This document shows positions 9,479-18,244 of a stretch of 55,818 nucleotides of DNA, in pieces. A model generated the notes under the pieces. That model did not search any database and was not told the origin of the DNA. It was given only the letters and a program-made list of their open reading frames with translations. The number at the start of each line of letters is the position of its first letter. Position 1 is the first letter of the stretch. Both the position numbers and the translations under genes were made by a program. Source of the DNA: Sulfurovum sp. (GTDB lineage Bacteria > Campylobacterota > Campylobacteria > Campylobacterales > Sulfurovaceae); contig JAUUDF010000010.1 of assembly GCA_030826885.1 (NCBI GenBank), positions 1-55,818 of the forward strand, read 5' to 3'.

Positions 9479-10099
9479 ATGAAACCACTGTTTTTGTTAC
9501 TTTTTCCGGTAATGCTCCTGCATGCCTCGTCTACCATTGAGCATCGCACCCTCAACAATCAGGACTTTACCATTATTACCGAAGACTACGAAGTCTACGA
9601 CAGTAAAGGGAGGGTTGCCAAGTTCTATCGTGATGAACTGAACAATGACCTGACCTACCTGTTTCCTCTTACCCTCAACGACAGAACAGGTACCTGCGGT
9701 GCCAGAAGTCTGACCAAGGGTGCCTACGAGATTGAAGGAAAGACTATTACCCTCTATACTTTCTGGGACAGACAGGGACGCATTTACGATACACCTTACG
9801 GTGCGCGTATCCAGAAGTATGAGGTGACCAAAAGAGGTGAGCTGAGACTGATCGAAAGCAGACTCTACGTAGAGTCTGCCAGAAAGAGTTTTGATCCTGA
9901 GAGCGGTATGCGTTTTCTCTTTACCAAACCCGCAAACGACAAAGAGAAAGCCGCCCTTGAAACCTATGTCAAAGATGCAGAGCGGCAGTACAAAGGAACT
10001 TTTGTGTTCGGTGACGATGTAAAAAGGCTCATAAAAGAAGTGAAAGAGGCACTTGATCGTAAAATGATAAACACATGGAAGCGTACGGCGGACAACTAA
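9479..10099 (+). CDS. Secreted hypothetical protein
   Basis: A 206-residue protein with a clear signal peptide (MKPLFLLLFPVMLLHASS), so it is probably periplasmic. An upstream in-frame ATG at 9440 would add 13 residues before the signal; the ATG at 9479 gives a normal signal peptide and is preferred. The mature region is beta-rich and charged (for example FTIITEDYEVYDSKGRVAKFY), with two aromatic patches and no enzyme motif I can name. It overlaps the earliest possible start of the next gene and may be co-expressed with it. Function unknown. Confidence 0.65.
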   Translation: MKPLFLLLFPVMLLHASSTIEHRTLNNQDFTIITEDYEVYDSKGRVAKFYRDELNNDLTYLFPLTLNDRTGTCGARSLTKGAYEIEGKTITLYTFWDRQGRIYDTPYGARIQKYEVTKRGELRLIESRLYVESARKSFDPESGMRFLFTKPANDKEKAALETYVKDAERQYKGTFVFGDDVKRLIKEVKEALDRKMINTWKRTADN

Positions 10100-10104
10100 C
10101 CGGC

Positions 10105-10743
10105 ATGAGAGACAGCTACACGCTCTACCGTCAGCTTCAGACATACAACCTGCTTTCTCACCGCCCTATATGGTGGTGGCCCAATGCAGGCAGTTTCGAA
10201 GTGGTCATCGGTGCGGTACTGACCCAGAATACAACCTGGAAAAATGTAGAAACATCCCTGGCAAACCTTGCAGGATTCACAACGCTCGATGCCTTTCTTA
10301 CACTGGATGAAACCAGTTTAAAAGAGTGTATCAGACCCAGTGGCTTCTACAATCAGAAAGCACCGAGACTACGAATCATAGCAAAAAATATCAAATCAAA
10401 ATTCGACACGTTTGTACATTTTCAGGAAACGGTAACCCGCGACTGGCTGTTAAAGCAAAAAGGCATCGGCAAAGAGACAGCGGACAGTATTTTGAACTAT
10501 GCCTGCTTTCGTGAAGAGATGGTGGTCGATACTTATACCAAAAGACTTTTGGCAAAAGAGGGGCTTGTGTTTGACACTTACGGTGAGTACAAGAGATATC
10601 TTGAAGAAGGAATGAGGCGACATATTCGTAACGATCTCGCGCTGCACTTTGCCCATTTTCACGGCATGATCGTGGAGTATAGCAAACGGGTACCTCTAAA
10701 AACGTTTTTCAGTCAATGCGACAAAGGAGCACCCAACCCATGA
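10105..10743 (+). CDS. magIII: 3-methyladenine DNA glycosylase, MagIII type
   Basis: Base-excision repair glycosylase of the helix-hairpin-helix endonuclease III superfamily. The hairpin KGIGKETADSILNYA and the catalytic-Asp segment VVDTYTKR are present, while the four-cysteine cluster of Nth is absent at the C-terminus. This matches Helicobacter pylori MagIII, which removes 3-methyladenine; the segments RPSGFYNQKA and AHFHGMIVEYSK agree with my recollection of that protein. An ATG at 10075 lies inside the preceding gene; the ATG at 10105 begins the family-like MRDSYTLYRQL, so 212 residues are preferred. Confidence 0.85.
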   Translation: MRDSYTLYRQLQTYNLLSHRPIWWWPNAGSFEVVIGAVLTQNTTWKNVETSLANLAGFTTLDAFLTLDETSLKECIRPSGFYNQKAPRLRIIAKNIKSKFDTFVHFQETVTRDWLLKQKGIGKETADSILNYACFREEMVVDTYTKRLLAKEGLVFDTYGEYKRYLEEGMRRHIRNDLALHFAHFHGMIVEYSKRVPLKTFFSQCDKGAPNP

Positions 10744-10813
10744 AATGGGCGCTTGCGTTTGCGACTGCCAGAGTATTGACTGAAAAAATTGAGTTTTTAG
10801 AAGTATCCAAATA

Positions 10814-11635
10814 CTACTTGAAGTGATGGCTCTTGCAGGGAAAACGGGTGTCATTCTCTGCCACTTTGGCAAAGACGTTTAAGGGTGTATTGGTCTGCTG
10901 TGCAATCTTCAAGAGGGTAGGTAAATGAGCAGGATCAAAAGCGATGAGCATTTCATACTCCTCTCCGCTAAAGCCCTGTTCACCATTAATATTTTCTAAT
11001 ATGTCAAATCCGAGACCATTCATTTCAAGCAGTTTGTTAGTGTCACAGTAGAGACCGTCGGAGATGTCCATTCCCGCATTGAGCCATTCCCGTGCTGCGT
11101 AGATGAAGGCAGCTCTGAGTGTTGGCTGATAAAAACGGGAATCCTCAGGGATGGATTCTCCTCTAAAGAGTGCTTCGAGGTCCCGTTTGCTCTGCCCAAG
11201 CCTGCCGGTGTAGGCAAGCAGATTGCCTGGCTTAATGCCCTTTCGAAGCAGAGGTGCATCACTTTCGGAAACAAGGGTAATGCTGATATGCAGCCTGTCA
11301 CTGCCGATGGTATCGCCACCGATGATCTCGCACCCGTATGCCGCTGCTGTCTCCTCCATGGCATCCATAAGCGCGTCTATCTGCGCAGTTGTCATATCCG
11401 GGGTCAACGAGACGGTTACCAGCGCATATTTGGGATGGGCATTCATTGCGACGGCATCGGAGATGTTGACCAGCATTGCCTTGCGTCCTATTTGGGCCAT
11501 GCTCATCCACTCCCGCTTGAAGTGGGTGTTTTCAAAAAAAGCATCCATGCTGTAAAGTGTTTTGCCCACGACTGCTGCGTCATCACCAATATAGTCTGAG
11601 TGTAGTCTGTTTATAAGATAGGACTCTTTATCCAT
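10814..11635 (-). CDS. thiL: Thiamine-monophosphate kinase
   Basis: Phosphorylates thiamine monophosphate to the diphosphate cofactor. The 273-residue product shows the PurM/ThiL superfamily motifs: IGDDAAVV near the N-terminus, LVNISDAVAMNAHP, IIGGDTIGSD and GMDISDGLYCDTNKL, which bind ATP and metal. It is shorter than the E. coli enzyme (about 325), a length I associate with Campylobacterota. The frame is open much further upstream, to 12046, but that stretch crosses the opposite-strand gene and encodes non-ThiL sequence. The ATG at 11635, 14 residues before IGDDAAVV, is therefore chosen. It diverges from the SdhB-like gene. Confidence 0.88.
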   Translation of the reverse strand: MDKESYLINRLHSDYIGDDAAVVGKTLYSMDAFFENTHFKREWMSMAQIGRKAMLVNISDAVAMNAHPKYALVTVSLTPDMTTAQIDALMDAMEETAAAYGCEIIGGDTIGSDRLHISITLVSESDAPLLRKGIKPGNLLAYTGRLGQSKRDLEALFRGESIPEDSRFYQPTLRAAFIYAAREWLNAGMDISDGLYCDTNKLLEMNGLGFDILENINGEQGFSGEEYEMLIAFDPAHLPTLLKIAQQTNTPLNVFAKVAENDTRFPCKSHHFK

Positions 11636-11728
11636 GTGCTTTTCCTTGTAAATTGGCAAAATTGTAACATAGTTAAGTATATATAGTAATAATAAGTCCC
11701 GGCGGGTTATTTTTAGTGATGTGCACGT

Positions 11729-11734
11729 TATAAT
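11729..11734 (+). promoter_or_regulatory. Probable -10 box for the SdhB/SdhE-like gene
   Basis: TATAAT in the context CGTTATAATCTTG lies 30 bases before the ATG at 11765, with an AAGGAT ribosome site between. It is in the 129-base divergent spacer shared with thiL. Confidence 0.5.
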
Positions 11735-11764
11735 CTTGATAATAATTATTACAAGGATAGACAG

Positions 11765-12811
11765 ATGGACCATACACTTCAGGTCAGCGCATTCTTTTTC
11801 AATGCCAAAACAGACTACCTCCCCTACTACAAACAATTTGCTTTCAGCCTTGGTGACGATGCATATGCCATTGATATCCTTAAAGCAATCAAGGCTGAAA
11901 ATGACAACTTCGCCTACCCCGAAGAAAACCTTCTTTTTAAAATCAACGATCTGGTAGTGACAGGCAAAGAGCGTATAGGCACCATCGTAGAGAGACTGGG
12001 TACACAGCTGCAGATCGATCCGGTACTCTCCTACCGTTCCAATCACTGCCTTGTCATTAACGACGATGACTTCATACAGCGTTTTGCACTGCTTGAACCC
12101 TATGCCACCGAAGAGGACAAAGCCTATTATGAATCACACTACACCCTGCATTATGCCTCGGAAAGCAGTAAATTCAATCATCACTACATTGGAGATGCAA
12201 TACTGCTGCTTGCGCACCGCATGATAGCCAATGGTTCGGAATATAAAAAGGAGATCCTCGAAGCGATAGGCGATGAAAACGACGGTCTTTTCGCCTGTGA
12301 GTATGAAAACAATCTTTTTGATGCCCAGGATCATACTGCAACCATTGAAGCACTCTTTGCCATGTATGAAACAGGTACGCCAAACAGGCTTCTGCAGAAG
12401 ATCAGCGAGAAGCTCTCGAAAGAAGCGGTTGCCTCGCACCGGGCAGATTCGCTGCAGGGGCGTACCGTCGCCTACTATCAGGGGCATACATCTTCTCCCA
12501 AAGCCGAAGAGATATTTCATACTGTAGAACAAGCCGGTGGCAGTGTGGTACGTTTTAGCCGAGAGAAGAGACTCTGCGGACGTTCACTCCTTGGCAGAAA
12601 CAACAACCTCGCCTACCTCAAGGCTGCTACGACACTGCTCGATGCACTCGACAGCGGTGCGGAGGTTCTGGTGGTTGCGAACGAAGAGGATCTTGCCTTC
12701 TACAACAAACACTATGCCGCTATACAAAAACGTATCGGCAGAGAGATTCCGCTTGCACTGCTTGACATTGAAGCTTTCAGCGCTTTGGCAGACAAGGAGT
12801 CGGCTGCCTGA
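11765..12811 (+). CDS. Cluster-less SdhB/SdhE-like mosaic protein (DUF5644 / HdrB C-terminal-like)
   Basis: A 348-residue protein of unknown function. Its N-terminal 110 residues align with SdhB encoded at 14712: FFFNAKTDYLPYYKQF here versus FRFNAETDYLPYYKKY there, and LQIDP...DDDFIQRFALLEPY versus LVIEP...KKDFWDKHAEVKPY. The region carrying the 2Fe-2S cysteines is replaced by non-Cys sequence. Residues about 165-210 resemble the second SdhB cluster domain, again without ligands. The last 115 residues follow the C-terminal CCG half of SdhE: KRLCGRSLLG versus KCCGFHVELQ, and IGREIPLALLDIEAFSALA versus IGRDIELPVLHMPQMVALA. Only three Cys remain in the chain. It sits 172 bases before sdhA. A scaffold, assembly or regulatory role for SdhABE is inference. 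Confidence 0.8.
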   Translation: MDHTLQVSAFFFNAKTDYLPYYKQFAFSLGDDAYAIDILKAIKAENDNFAYPEENLLFKINDLVVTGKERIGTIVERLGTQLQIDPVLSYRSNHCLVINDDDFIQRFALLEPYATEEDKAYYESHYTLHYASESSKFNHHYIGDAILLLAHRMIANGSEYKKEILEAIGDENDGLFACEYENNLFDAQDHTATIEALFAMYETGTPNRLLQKISEKLSKEAVASHRADSLQGRTVAYYQGHTSSPKAEEIFHTVEQAGGSVVRFSREKRLCGRSLLGRNNNLAYLKAATTLLDALDSGAEVLVVANEEDLAFYNKHYAAIQKRIGREIPLALLDIEAFSALADKESAA

Positions 12812-12837
12812 TATCAGGGCAACTTATTCATTTTATT

Positions 12838-12886
12838 AGGCTGTGTTTTCATTCTGGCTTTGTAGCATGAAAACGGGTAACAGCCT
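12838..12886. repeat. Long bulged stem-loop between the mosaic gene and sdhA
   Basis: AGGCTGT (12838-12844) pairs with ACAGCCT (12880-12886), and GTTTTCAT (12845-12852) pairs with ATGAAAAC (12867-12874), leaving a 14-base loop and a 5-base one-sided bulge (12875-12879). All 15 pairs are Watson-Crick. No T-tract follows on either strand, so it is not a plain terminator. It could be a dispersed repeat, an mRNA processing signal or a small RNA. Confidence 0.6.
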
Positions 12887-12942
12887 CACTAAAATTACCC
12901 TTTCCTCTTCTCTTTTTAATCCGTTTAATACCAACCTAACGC

Positions 12943-12948
12943 TATAAT
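12943..12948 (+). promoter_or_regulatory. Probable -10 box for the sdhABE operon
   Basis: TATAAT in the context ACGCTATAATCAG lies 35 bases before the sdhA ATG and downstream of the bulged stem-loop, so the operon can be transcribed separately from the mosaic gene. Confidence 0.5.
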
Positions 12949-12983
12949 CAGTGCAAATCTGACATGAAAAGGACGCAAGCGTT

Positions 12984-14702
12984 ATGGACGTTAAAATCTA
13001 CGAATACGATGCTGTGATCGTCGGTGCGGGACTTGCCGGACTGGCAGCCGCTAAGGAACTCACCGAAGCAGGCAAGAAAACAGCGGTCATTACCAAACTT
13101 CACCCACTGCGAAGCCACTCCGGTGCGGCACAGGGGGGTATCAATGCCGCTTTGGGCAAAGAGGACTCCGTTGAGCTGCATATGTTCGACACTGTCAAAG
13201 GGTCTGACTATCTTGCGGACCAGGATGCCGTCAAGCTTATGTGTGAAAAGGCGCCTGAGACCATTCGCTGGGCTGAACGTATGGGTGCGGTATTCTCAAG
13301 AGACGAGAATGGTGACATCGCCATCAGACCGTTTGGCGGTCAGAGCAAGCCAAGAGCCTGCTATGCCAAGGACAGAACCGGGCTGGCTGTACTTCAGGCG
13401 ATCTATGAGCAGGCATACCGTGCCGGCATCGAAGTATTCGACGAGTGGTACTGTGCCGACCTGCTTTATGAAGACGGCAAAGCATACGGGGTAGCGGCAT
13501 ACAACATCCGTAACTCAGAGCCTGCAATCTTTAATGCGAAACTGGTTATGTTCGCAACAGGCGGACACGCAAGAGCTTACCGTTTCAACTCCAACGCACA
13601 CGCCAATACCGGTGACTCACTCTCCATCGTCGCGCGTCACGGGCTGCCGCTTGAAGATATGGAGTTCGTACAGTTTCACCCAAGCGGACTCGGCGGATCG
13701 GGTGTACTTATTTCCGAAGCGGCACGTGGAGAAGGCGGACGTCTCTTCAACTCAAAAGGGGAACGTTTTATGGAAAAATACGCTCCAAATGCGCTTGAAC
13801 TTGCTTCACGTGACGTTGTCAGCCGTGCCATTATGGAAGAGGTACGTCAGGGACGCGGTGTCGGAAAAGACGGACAGTCAGTCAATCTCGACCTGACACA
13901 CCTGCCAAAAGAGATCATCCTCGAGCGTCTACCTGAGCTGCGTGAACTTGCCATCGCCTTCCAGGGACAGGATATGCTTAAAGAGCCTATTCACATCTCC
14001 GCTACCGCACACTACTCTATGGGTGGTATTCCGACCAATATTAACTGTCAGGTACGCAAAAATGCCAAAGGTGACCTGGTAGAAGGCTTCTACGCAGCAG
14101 GAGAATGCAGCTGTGTTTCCGTTCACGGTGCCAACAGACTGGGTGCGAACTCTGTACTTGAAGCGCTCCTTTTCGGCCGTCATGCGGGAGAGAACATGGT
14201 AAAAGCACTCGACGAGGGTGTTGAAATGAAAAAAGCGACCAAAGCCGATGCGGACCGTATGCTTGAAGAGCTTACGTATGTCAAGACTAATAACGGTACA
14301 GAGAGTGTACCGGGGCTCAGAGAAGAGCTGCAAAACGGTATGACCGCCAATGCGGGTGTCTTTAGAAGCAAAGAGTCTCTTGAAAAGCAGCTCAAGCTTA
14401 TTGATGAACTGCTCGAGCGCTACAAGCACATTCGTATTGACGACAAGTCCAACACGTTCAATACCGACCTGCAGGAAGCACTGGAACTCGGGCACATGCT
14501 TGAGTTCAGCAAGTTCATTGTTGTCGGTGCGCTTAATCGTGAAGAGAGCCGTGGCGGTCACTATAGAGAGGATTTCCCTGAGCGTGACGATGAGAAGTTC
14601 CTCAAACATACATTTGCCTATATGGATGAAAACCACAACATCACTACCGAATGGGGTGAAGTGGTACTGGGCATGTTTGAACCAAAAGAAAGATCATACT
14701 AG
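12984..14702 (+). CDS. sdhA: Succinate dehydrogenase/fumarate reductase flavoprotein subunit
   Basis: Catalytic subunit interconverting succinate and fumarate, 572 residues. The FAD fold begins at [17 protein letters not shown], and the histidine of [15 protein letters not shown] is where FAD attaches covalently in the family. Substrate and proton-shuttle blocks [11 protein letters not shown] and [12 protein letters not shown], plus HYSMGGI near 345, are present. No Tat signal is found, unlike periplasmic MfrA of Campylobacter and Wolinella, so it should face the cytoplasm. It is followed directly by the SdhB and SdhE genes, giving the non-classical type E complex with no cytochrome b anchor. 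Direction of catalysis cannot be read from sequence. Confidence 0.95.
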   Translation: MDVKIYEYDAVIVGAGLAGLAAAKELTEAGKKTAVITKLHPLRSHSGAAQGGINAALGKEDSVELHMFDTVKGSDYLADQDAVKLMCEKAPETIRWAERMGAVFSRDENGDIAIRPFGGQSKPRACYAKDRTGLAVLQAIYEQAYRAGIEVFDEWYCADLLYEDGKAYGVAAYNIRNSEPAIFNAKLVMFATGGHARAYRFNSNAHANTGDSLSIVARHGLPLEDMEFVQFHPSGLGGSGVLISEAARGEGGRLFNSKGERFMEKYAPNALELASRDVVSRAIMEEVRQGRGVGKDGQSVNLDLTHLPKEIILERLPELRELAIAFQGQDMLKEPIHISATAHYSMGGIPTNINCQVRKNAKGDLVEGFYAAGECSCVSVHGANRLGANSVLEALLFGRHAGENMVKALDEGVEMKKATKADADRMLEELTYVKTNNGTESVPGLREELQNGMTANAGVFRSKESLEKQLKLIDELLERYKHIRIDDKSNTFNTDLQEALELGHMLEFSKFIVVGALNREESRGGHYREDFPERDDEKFLKHTFAYMDENHNITTEWGEVVLGMFEPKERSY

Positions 14703-14711
14703 GAGGTTGAG

Positions 14712-15758
14712 ATGAGTACACAGACTGAAGAATTTGAACCGTTCAATACGGATGAGATGGAAACGCTCAACCCGGAGACTGTAACTGTTACACTGAAGAC
14801 TTTCCGTTTCAATGCAGAGACTGACTACCTGCCCTACTATAAAAAGTATGTCATGGAAGTAGGCAAAGATGAGCTGATGCTCGACCTGCTCAACCGCATC
14901 AAATGGGAACATGACGGCTCTTTCTCCTACCGTCGTTCATGCCGCCACGGTATTTGCGGTGCCTGTGGTATTAAAGTAAACGGCAGAGCGACACTGGCAT
15001 GTAAACAAAATGCGTTAGAGCTGGTAAAACTCTTTGGAGAAGAGCTTGTCATCGAACCGCAGAGCAAGAAACGTGCGGTCAAAGACATGATCATCGACAA
15101 AAAGGACTTCTGGGACAAACATGCAGAGGTCAAACCTTATGTTGTTGCAGATGTCGACCCGCATCCGGAGCATGAGACCAAACAGAGCATCGAGGAGTTC
15201 AACAAGTTCCTCGACTCTGATCTCTGTATTCAGTGTGGTAACTGCCACTATGCCTGTCCTGTCGTTGAAGTCAATGAAGACTACCTCGGGCCTGCGGCAT
15301 TCAACGCTGCCTACCGCTTCACGGTAGATACCCGTGACAATGCCGGAAAAGAGAGACTTGAGCTCACTGCCGAAATTGGACCGGGGGTCTGGGACTGTGT
15401 AAAATGTTTCGAGTGTGCGGAAGCGTGTCCCAAAGAGATCAACCCTATCGAAAAGATCACCAAACTGCACAATATGCAATTTGAACAGGGTGTAGCACGT
15501 CCGAATGTGGCAACCAAGCATGCCGAAGGTTTCCTGAGAGGTATGAAGAAGTACGGTTACCTCGATGAGGCGGACATCGTCTCCTACTCAGAGGGCTACC
15601 TGGGTATGTACAAACACCTCAAAACTGCCATAAAAATGATGAAGGCCGGCAAAATACACTGGCATTCGGGTATACCGTTCATTAACAGTGTGCCAAAAAT
15701 CAAAAACCTCGATGAAGTTCAGAAACTCATCGAAATTTCACAAACGAACAAACTGTAA
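14712..15758 (+). CDS. sdhB: Succinate dehydrogenase/fumarate reductase iron-sulfur subunit
   Basis: Electron-transfer subunit of 348 residues linking the SdhA flavin to SdhE. The N-terminal plant-type ferredoxin domain has the 2Fe-2S ligands in CRHGICGACG, with a fourth Cys in TLACKQ. The C-terminal domain has CIQCGNCHYACP and CVKCFECAEACPKE for the remaining clusters. An unusual acidic leader of about 25 residues precedes the first strand. AGGAGG lies close to the ATG, 9 bases after the sdhA stop. This protein is the template to which the N-terminal part of the 11765 product aligns. Confidence 0.95.
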   Translation: MSTQTEEFEPFNTDEMETLNPETVTVTLKTFRFNAETDYLPYYKKYVMEVGKDELMLDLLNRIKWEHDGSFSYRRSCRHGICGACGIKVNGRATLACKQNALELVKLFGEELVIEPQSKKRAVKDMIIDKKDFWDKHAEVKPYVVADVDPHPEHETKQSIEEFNKFLDSDLCIQCGNCHYACPVVEVNEDYLGPAAFNAAYRFTVDTRDNAGKERLELTAEIGPGVWDCVKCFECAEACPKEINPIEKITKLHNMQFEQGVARPNVATKHAEGFLRGMKKYGYLDEADIVSYSEGYLGMYKHLKTAIKMMKAGKIHWHSGIPFINSVPKIKNLDEVQKLIEISQTNKL

Positions 15759-15769
15759 GGAGAGACAGA

Positions 15770-16669
15770 ATGAGCCAACTACACTATGCACTATTTACCG
15801 GATGTACTGCCAAGCAGTCTACGCCTGAACTGCTCTCCTCTACCCTTGCAGTAGCGGACAAACTCGGCATCAAGATCACCATTCTCGAAGAGGCAAGCTG
15901 CTGCGGTGCCAGTCACCTGCAGGACTTTGACGAGTTTCTCGCACATGTACTCAATGCGCGAAACATCTGCTATGCAGAAAAACTGGGCTTGACGATGATC
16001 ACCATTTGTAACACCTGTCAGCTCAACTCAGCCATGACAAAACATGCGCTTGACACCGACCCTGATCTTAGAGCCCGTGTCAATGAGAAACTTGCTGAAG
16101 TCGGTCTGGAGTACAAAGGAACATCGGAAATCAAGCATTTTCTCTATGCACTGATCGAAGACTACGGACTTGAAAAGATCAAAGACCATGTCAAAGTGCC
16201 GTTGAGCCAGTTTAACATCGCACCGTTCTACGGATGCCACAACATCCGCCCTTCCGAGCTGCACCATGATGCAAACGGTGGAGAGAACCCGTATAACCCA
16301 ACCTCACTCGACCAGCTTATCGATGCACTCGAGGGGCATCCGGTAGACTACAGCCACAAGAACAAGTGCTGTGGGTTCCATGTTGAGCTTCAGGCAAACC
16401 ATACTTCTGAAGTACTCGCCGGAAACGCCATGGTTGATGCCATCGACAATAATGCGGATCTTATGGTTACCCCATGTCCTCTGTGTCACCTGAAGATGGA
16501 TACCTATCAAGATGATGTAGGCAAGGTCATCGGCCGCGACATTGAACTTCCGGTACTGCATATGCCGCAAATGGTTGCGCTTGCACTTGGATGCAGCGAA
16601 AAAGAGATTGGCCTAAACTTCCACGTGCAAAAAGCAACACAACTCTACAAAGAGGCAGCAGAGGCATAG
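15770..16669 (+). CDS. sdhE: SdhE/HdrB-like CCG-domain membrane-associating subunit
   Basis: A 299-residue subunit with two cysteine-rich CCG domains of the heterodisulfide reductase B family. The first has FTGCTAKQS followed by ASCCGASH and CNTCQ; the second has FYGCHNIRP, NKCCGFHVE and TPCPLCHLKMD. In type E succinate dehydrogenases and MfrABE fumarate reductases this subunit replaces the cytochrome b anchor and passes electrons to or from the quinone pool. No transmembrane helix is present, so membrane attachment must be peripheral. It begins 11 bases after sdhB, with a GGAGAG ribosome site. The product at 11765 aligns with its C-terminal half. Confidence 0.92.
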   Translation: MSQLHYALFTGCTAKQSTPELLSSTLAVADKLGIKITILEEASCCGASHLQDFDEFLAHVLNARNICYAEKLGLTMITICNTCQLNSAMTKHALDTDPDLRARVNEKLAEVGLEYKGTSEIKHFLYALIEDYGLEKIKDHVKVPLSQFNIAPFYGCHNIRPSELHHDANGGENPYNPTSLDQLIDALEGHPVDYSHKNKCCGFHVELQANHTSEVLAGNAMVDAIDNNADLMVTPCPLCHLKMDTYQDDVGKVIGRDIELPVLHMPQMVALALGCSEKEIGLNFHVQKATQLYKEAAEA

Positions 16670-16861
16670 TCTCCTTTGCCTCCTACCCTAACACACTCCA
16701 CTCCCTTTAGTTATATTCATACAAAATAATTCCTCCTAACCTTTAGTATCAAGATTATCAAAGATATTTTTTCAACAACTTTATTTTGTTGTATTTAATG
16801 CATATTGTTGCGTTCGAATGGAATGAAAGAAATATTGGTTAGATAATTATATGAGGTAATA

Positions 16862-18241
16862 ATGGGCTAATTGAAGACAGTGAACTTTGCTCCTTCTATT
16901 ATGATGGCAATACTATATTATTGTTTTGGGGAGATCAGTCTGGCTCTCTTTAGCCAGAATATGCTCATTACAATGTCAGCTTTCATTCCGGAGGGTATTG
17001 CTCTTGCCGGTGCATTGATATATGGAAGATCTGTTTTGCCAGGGATATTTTGGGACAATTTCTGCTTTCCAGGATTGTCTATTCCATACCACTTCTTGGT
17101 TCGCTTGGTCTTGCTGCAACCAACATGATGGAAGCATCCATCGCTATTGCGCTATTTCATTATTATCGCCTTGATATCCGTCTGCGTAGCGTACGTGACC
17201 TGCTTGGGTTGTTACTGATGATTGTTTTTGTACTCCAGCCTTTCAGTGCCATTGTTGGCAATGTGTTTCTCTATTTCAGCGACAATGCACAATTCTTGCA
17301 TTTTTGGCAAAATGTTTTCTTCTGGTGGTTCAGAAATGTTATGGGCCAGATACTTGTAACGCCCCTGTTGCTGATTTATTACTATTATCGGCATACCATT
17401 ATATTTATGTACTTCATAATGACGATTCTCATTTTTTCATTTTTGAATACTCTTTTTCAATACTATCTGAATATTGATGATATATCTCTGCTTATCATGG
17501 TGACACTCCCTCTGATACTTCATCTTGTCACACGACATATTTTTTATGGTGTACTTGCAGCAGTCACTGTTTCGGTAAGCAGTATGTTATCGGTTCATTA
17601 TGGTATGGGGGTCTTTGCTAAAAGTACTTCAGCAATCAGAAACATCATTGATCTTAATTTTTTCATCATGTGTCATATTTTTATACACTTTTTATCGGTA
17701 TTCTGTTTCGTGAAAGAGAAGAGGCAATAAAATATTTGAAATCGATGGTACATTATGACTACCTTACCGGTCTTCCTAATCGTCACCTGCTTCGCGAACG
17801 GATACATCATACAGTTTACATGTCGGAAAAAAATCAGGCACAAAGTGCCATATGTTTTATTGATGTAGATGATTTTAAAAGGATCAACGATACCTTTGGC
17901 CATCATATTGGAGATATGTTGCTTGTTCAAATTGTGTCACACATTCAGTTACACCTGGAAAAAAATGATGATTTGCTAAGACTTGGCGGAGATGAGTTCC
18001 TTCTTATTTTATATAACATAAAAAGCACTGAAGAGCTCATGAACAGACTTAATACACTGCTTCAGGATATCGCTTCAATCAAACGTGTCGAGGGGTGTGA
18101 AGTCTCAGTATCGCTCAGTATTGGTGCTTCAATTGCACCTACACAGGGGACAAGAGTGTCAAAGAGCTGATGGAAAAATCCGATAAAGCAATGTACAGGG
18201 CCGAGGCAGAAGGTAGAAACAGGTTCTGCTTCTGTGCATAA
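16862..18241 (+). pseudogene. Decayed MASE1-GGDEF diguanylate cyclase gene
   Basis: The remains of a membrane sensor cyclase making c-di-GMP. A well-spaced ribosome site (GAGG, 16853-16856) leads to ATG at 16862, but codon 3 is TAA. The reading then passes through three frames: 16871 to about 17050 (MASE1-like membrane start), about 17050-17685 (rest of the membrane region), about 17680-18150 (GGDEF domain, with DYLTGLPNR, DVDDFKRINDTFGH and GGDEF intact) and 18149-18241 (SDKAMYRAEAEGRN). Each switch equals loss of one base, near T4/G3, T5 and G4 runs. The c-di-GMP inhibitory-site Arg is replaced by Glu. All neighbours are intact, so true decay is more likely than poor sequence. Confidence 0.8.
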
Positions 18242-18244
18242 AAA

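Noticed and set aside
11636-12046. A long open N-terminal extension of thiL
   Set aside because: It would run antisense through the SdhB-like gene and across the divergent promoter; its sequence is not ThiL-like. The ATG at 11635 precedes the first conserved motif by 14 residues.
16862-18241. The broken GGDEF gene as mere sequencing error
   Set aside because: Three losses and an early stop fall in one gene while about 50 kb around it is clean apart from merT. Error cannot be ruled out without reads, but decay is the simpler reading.
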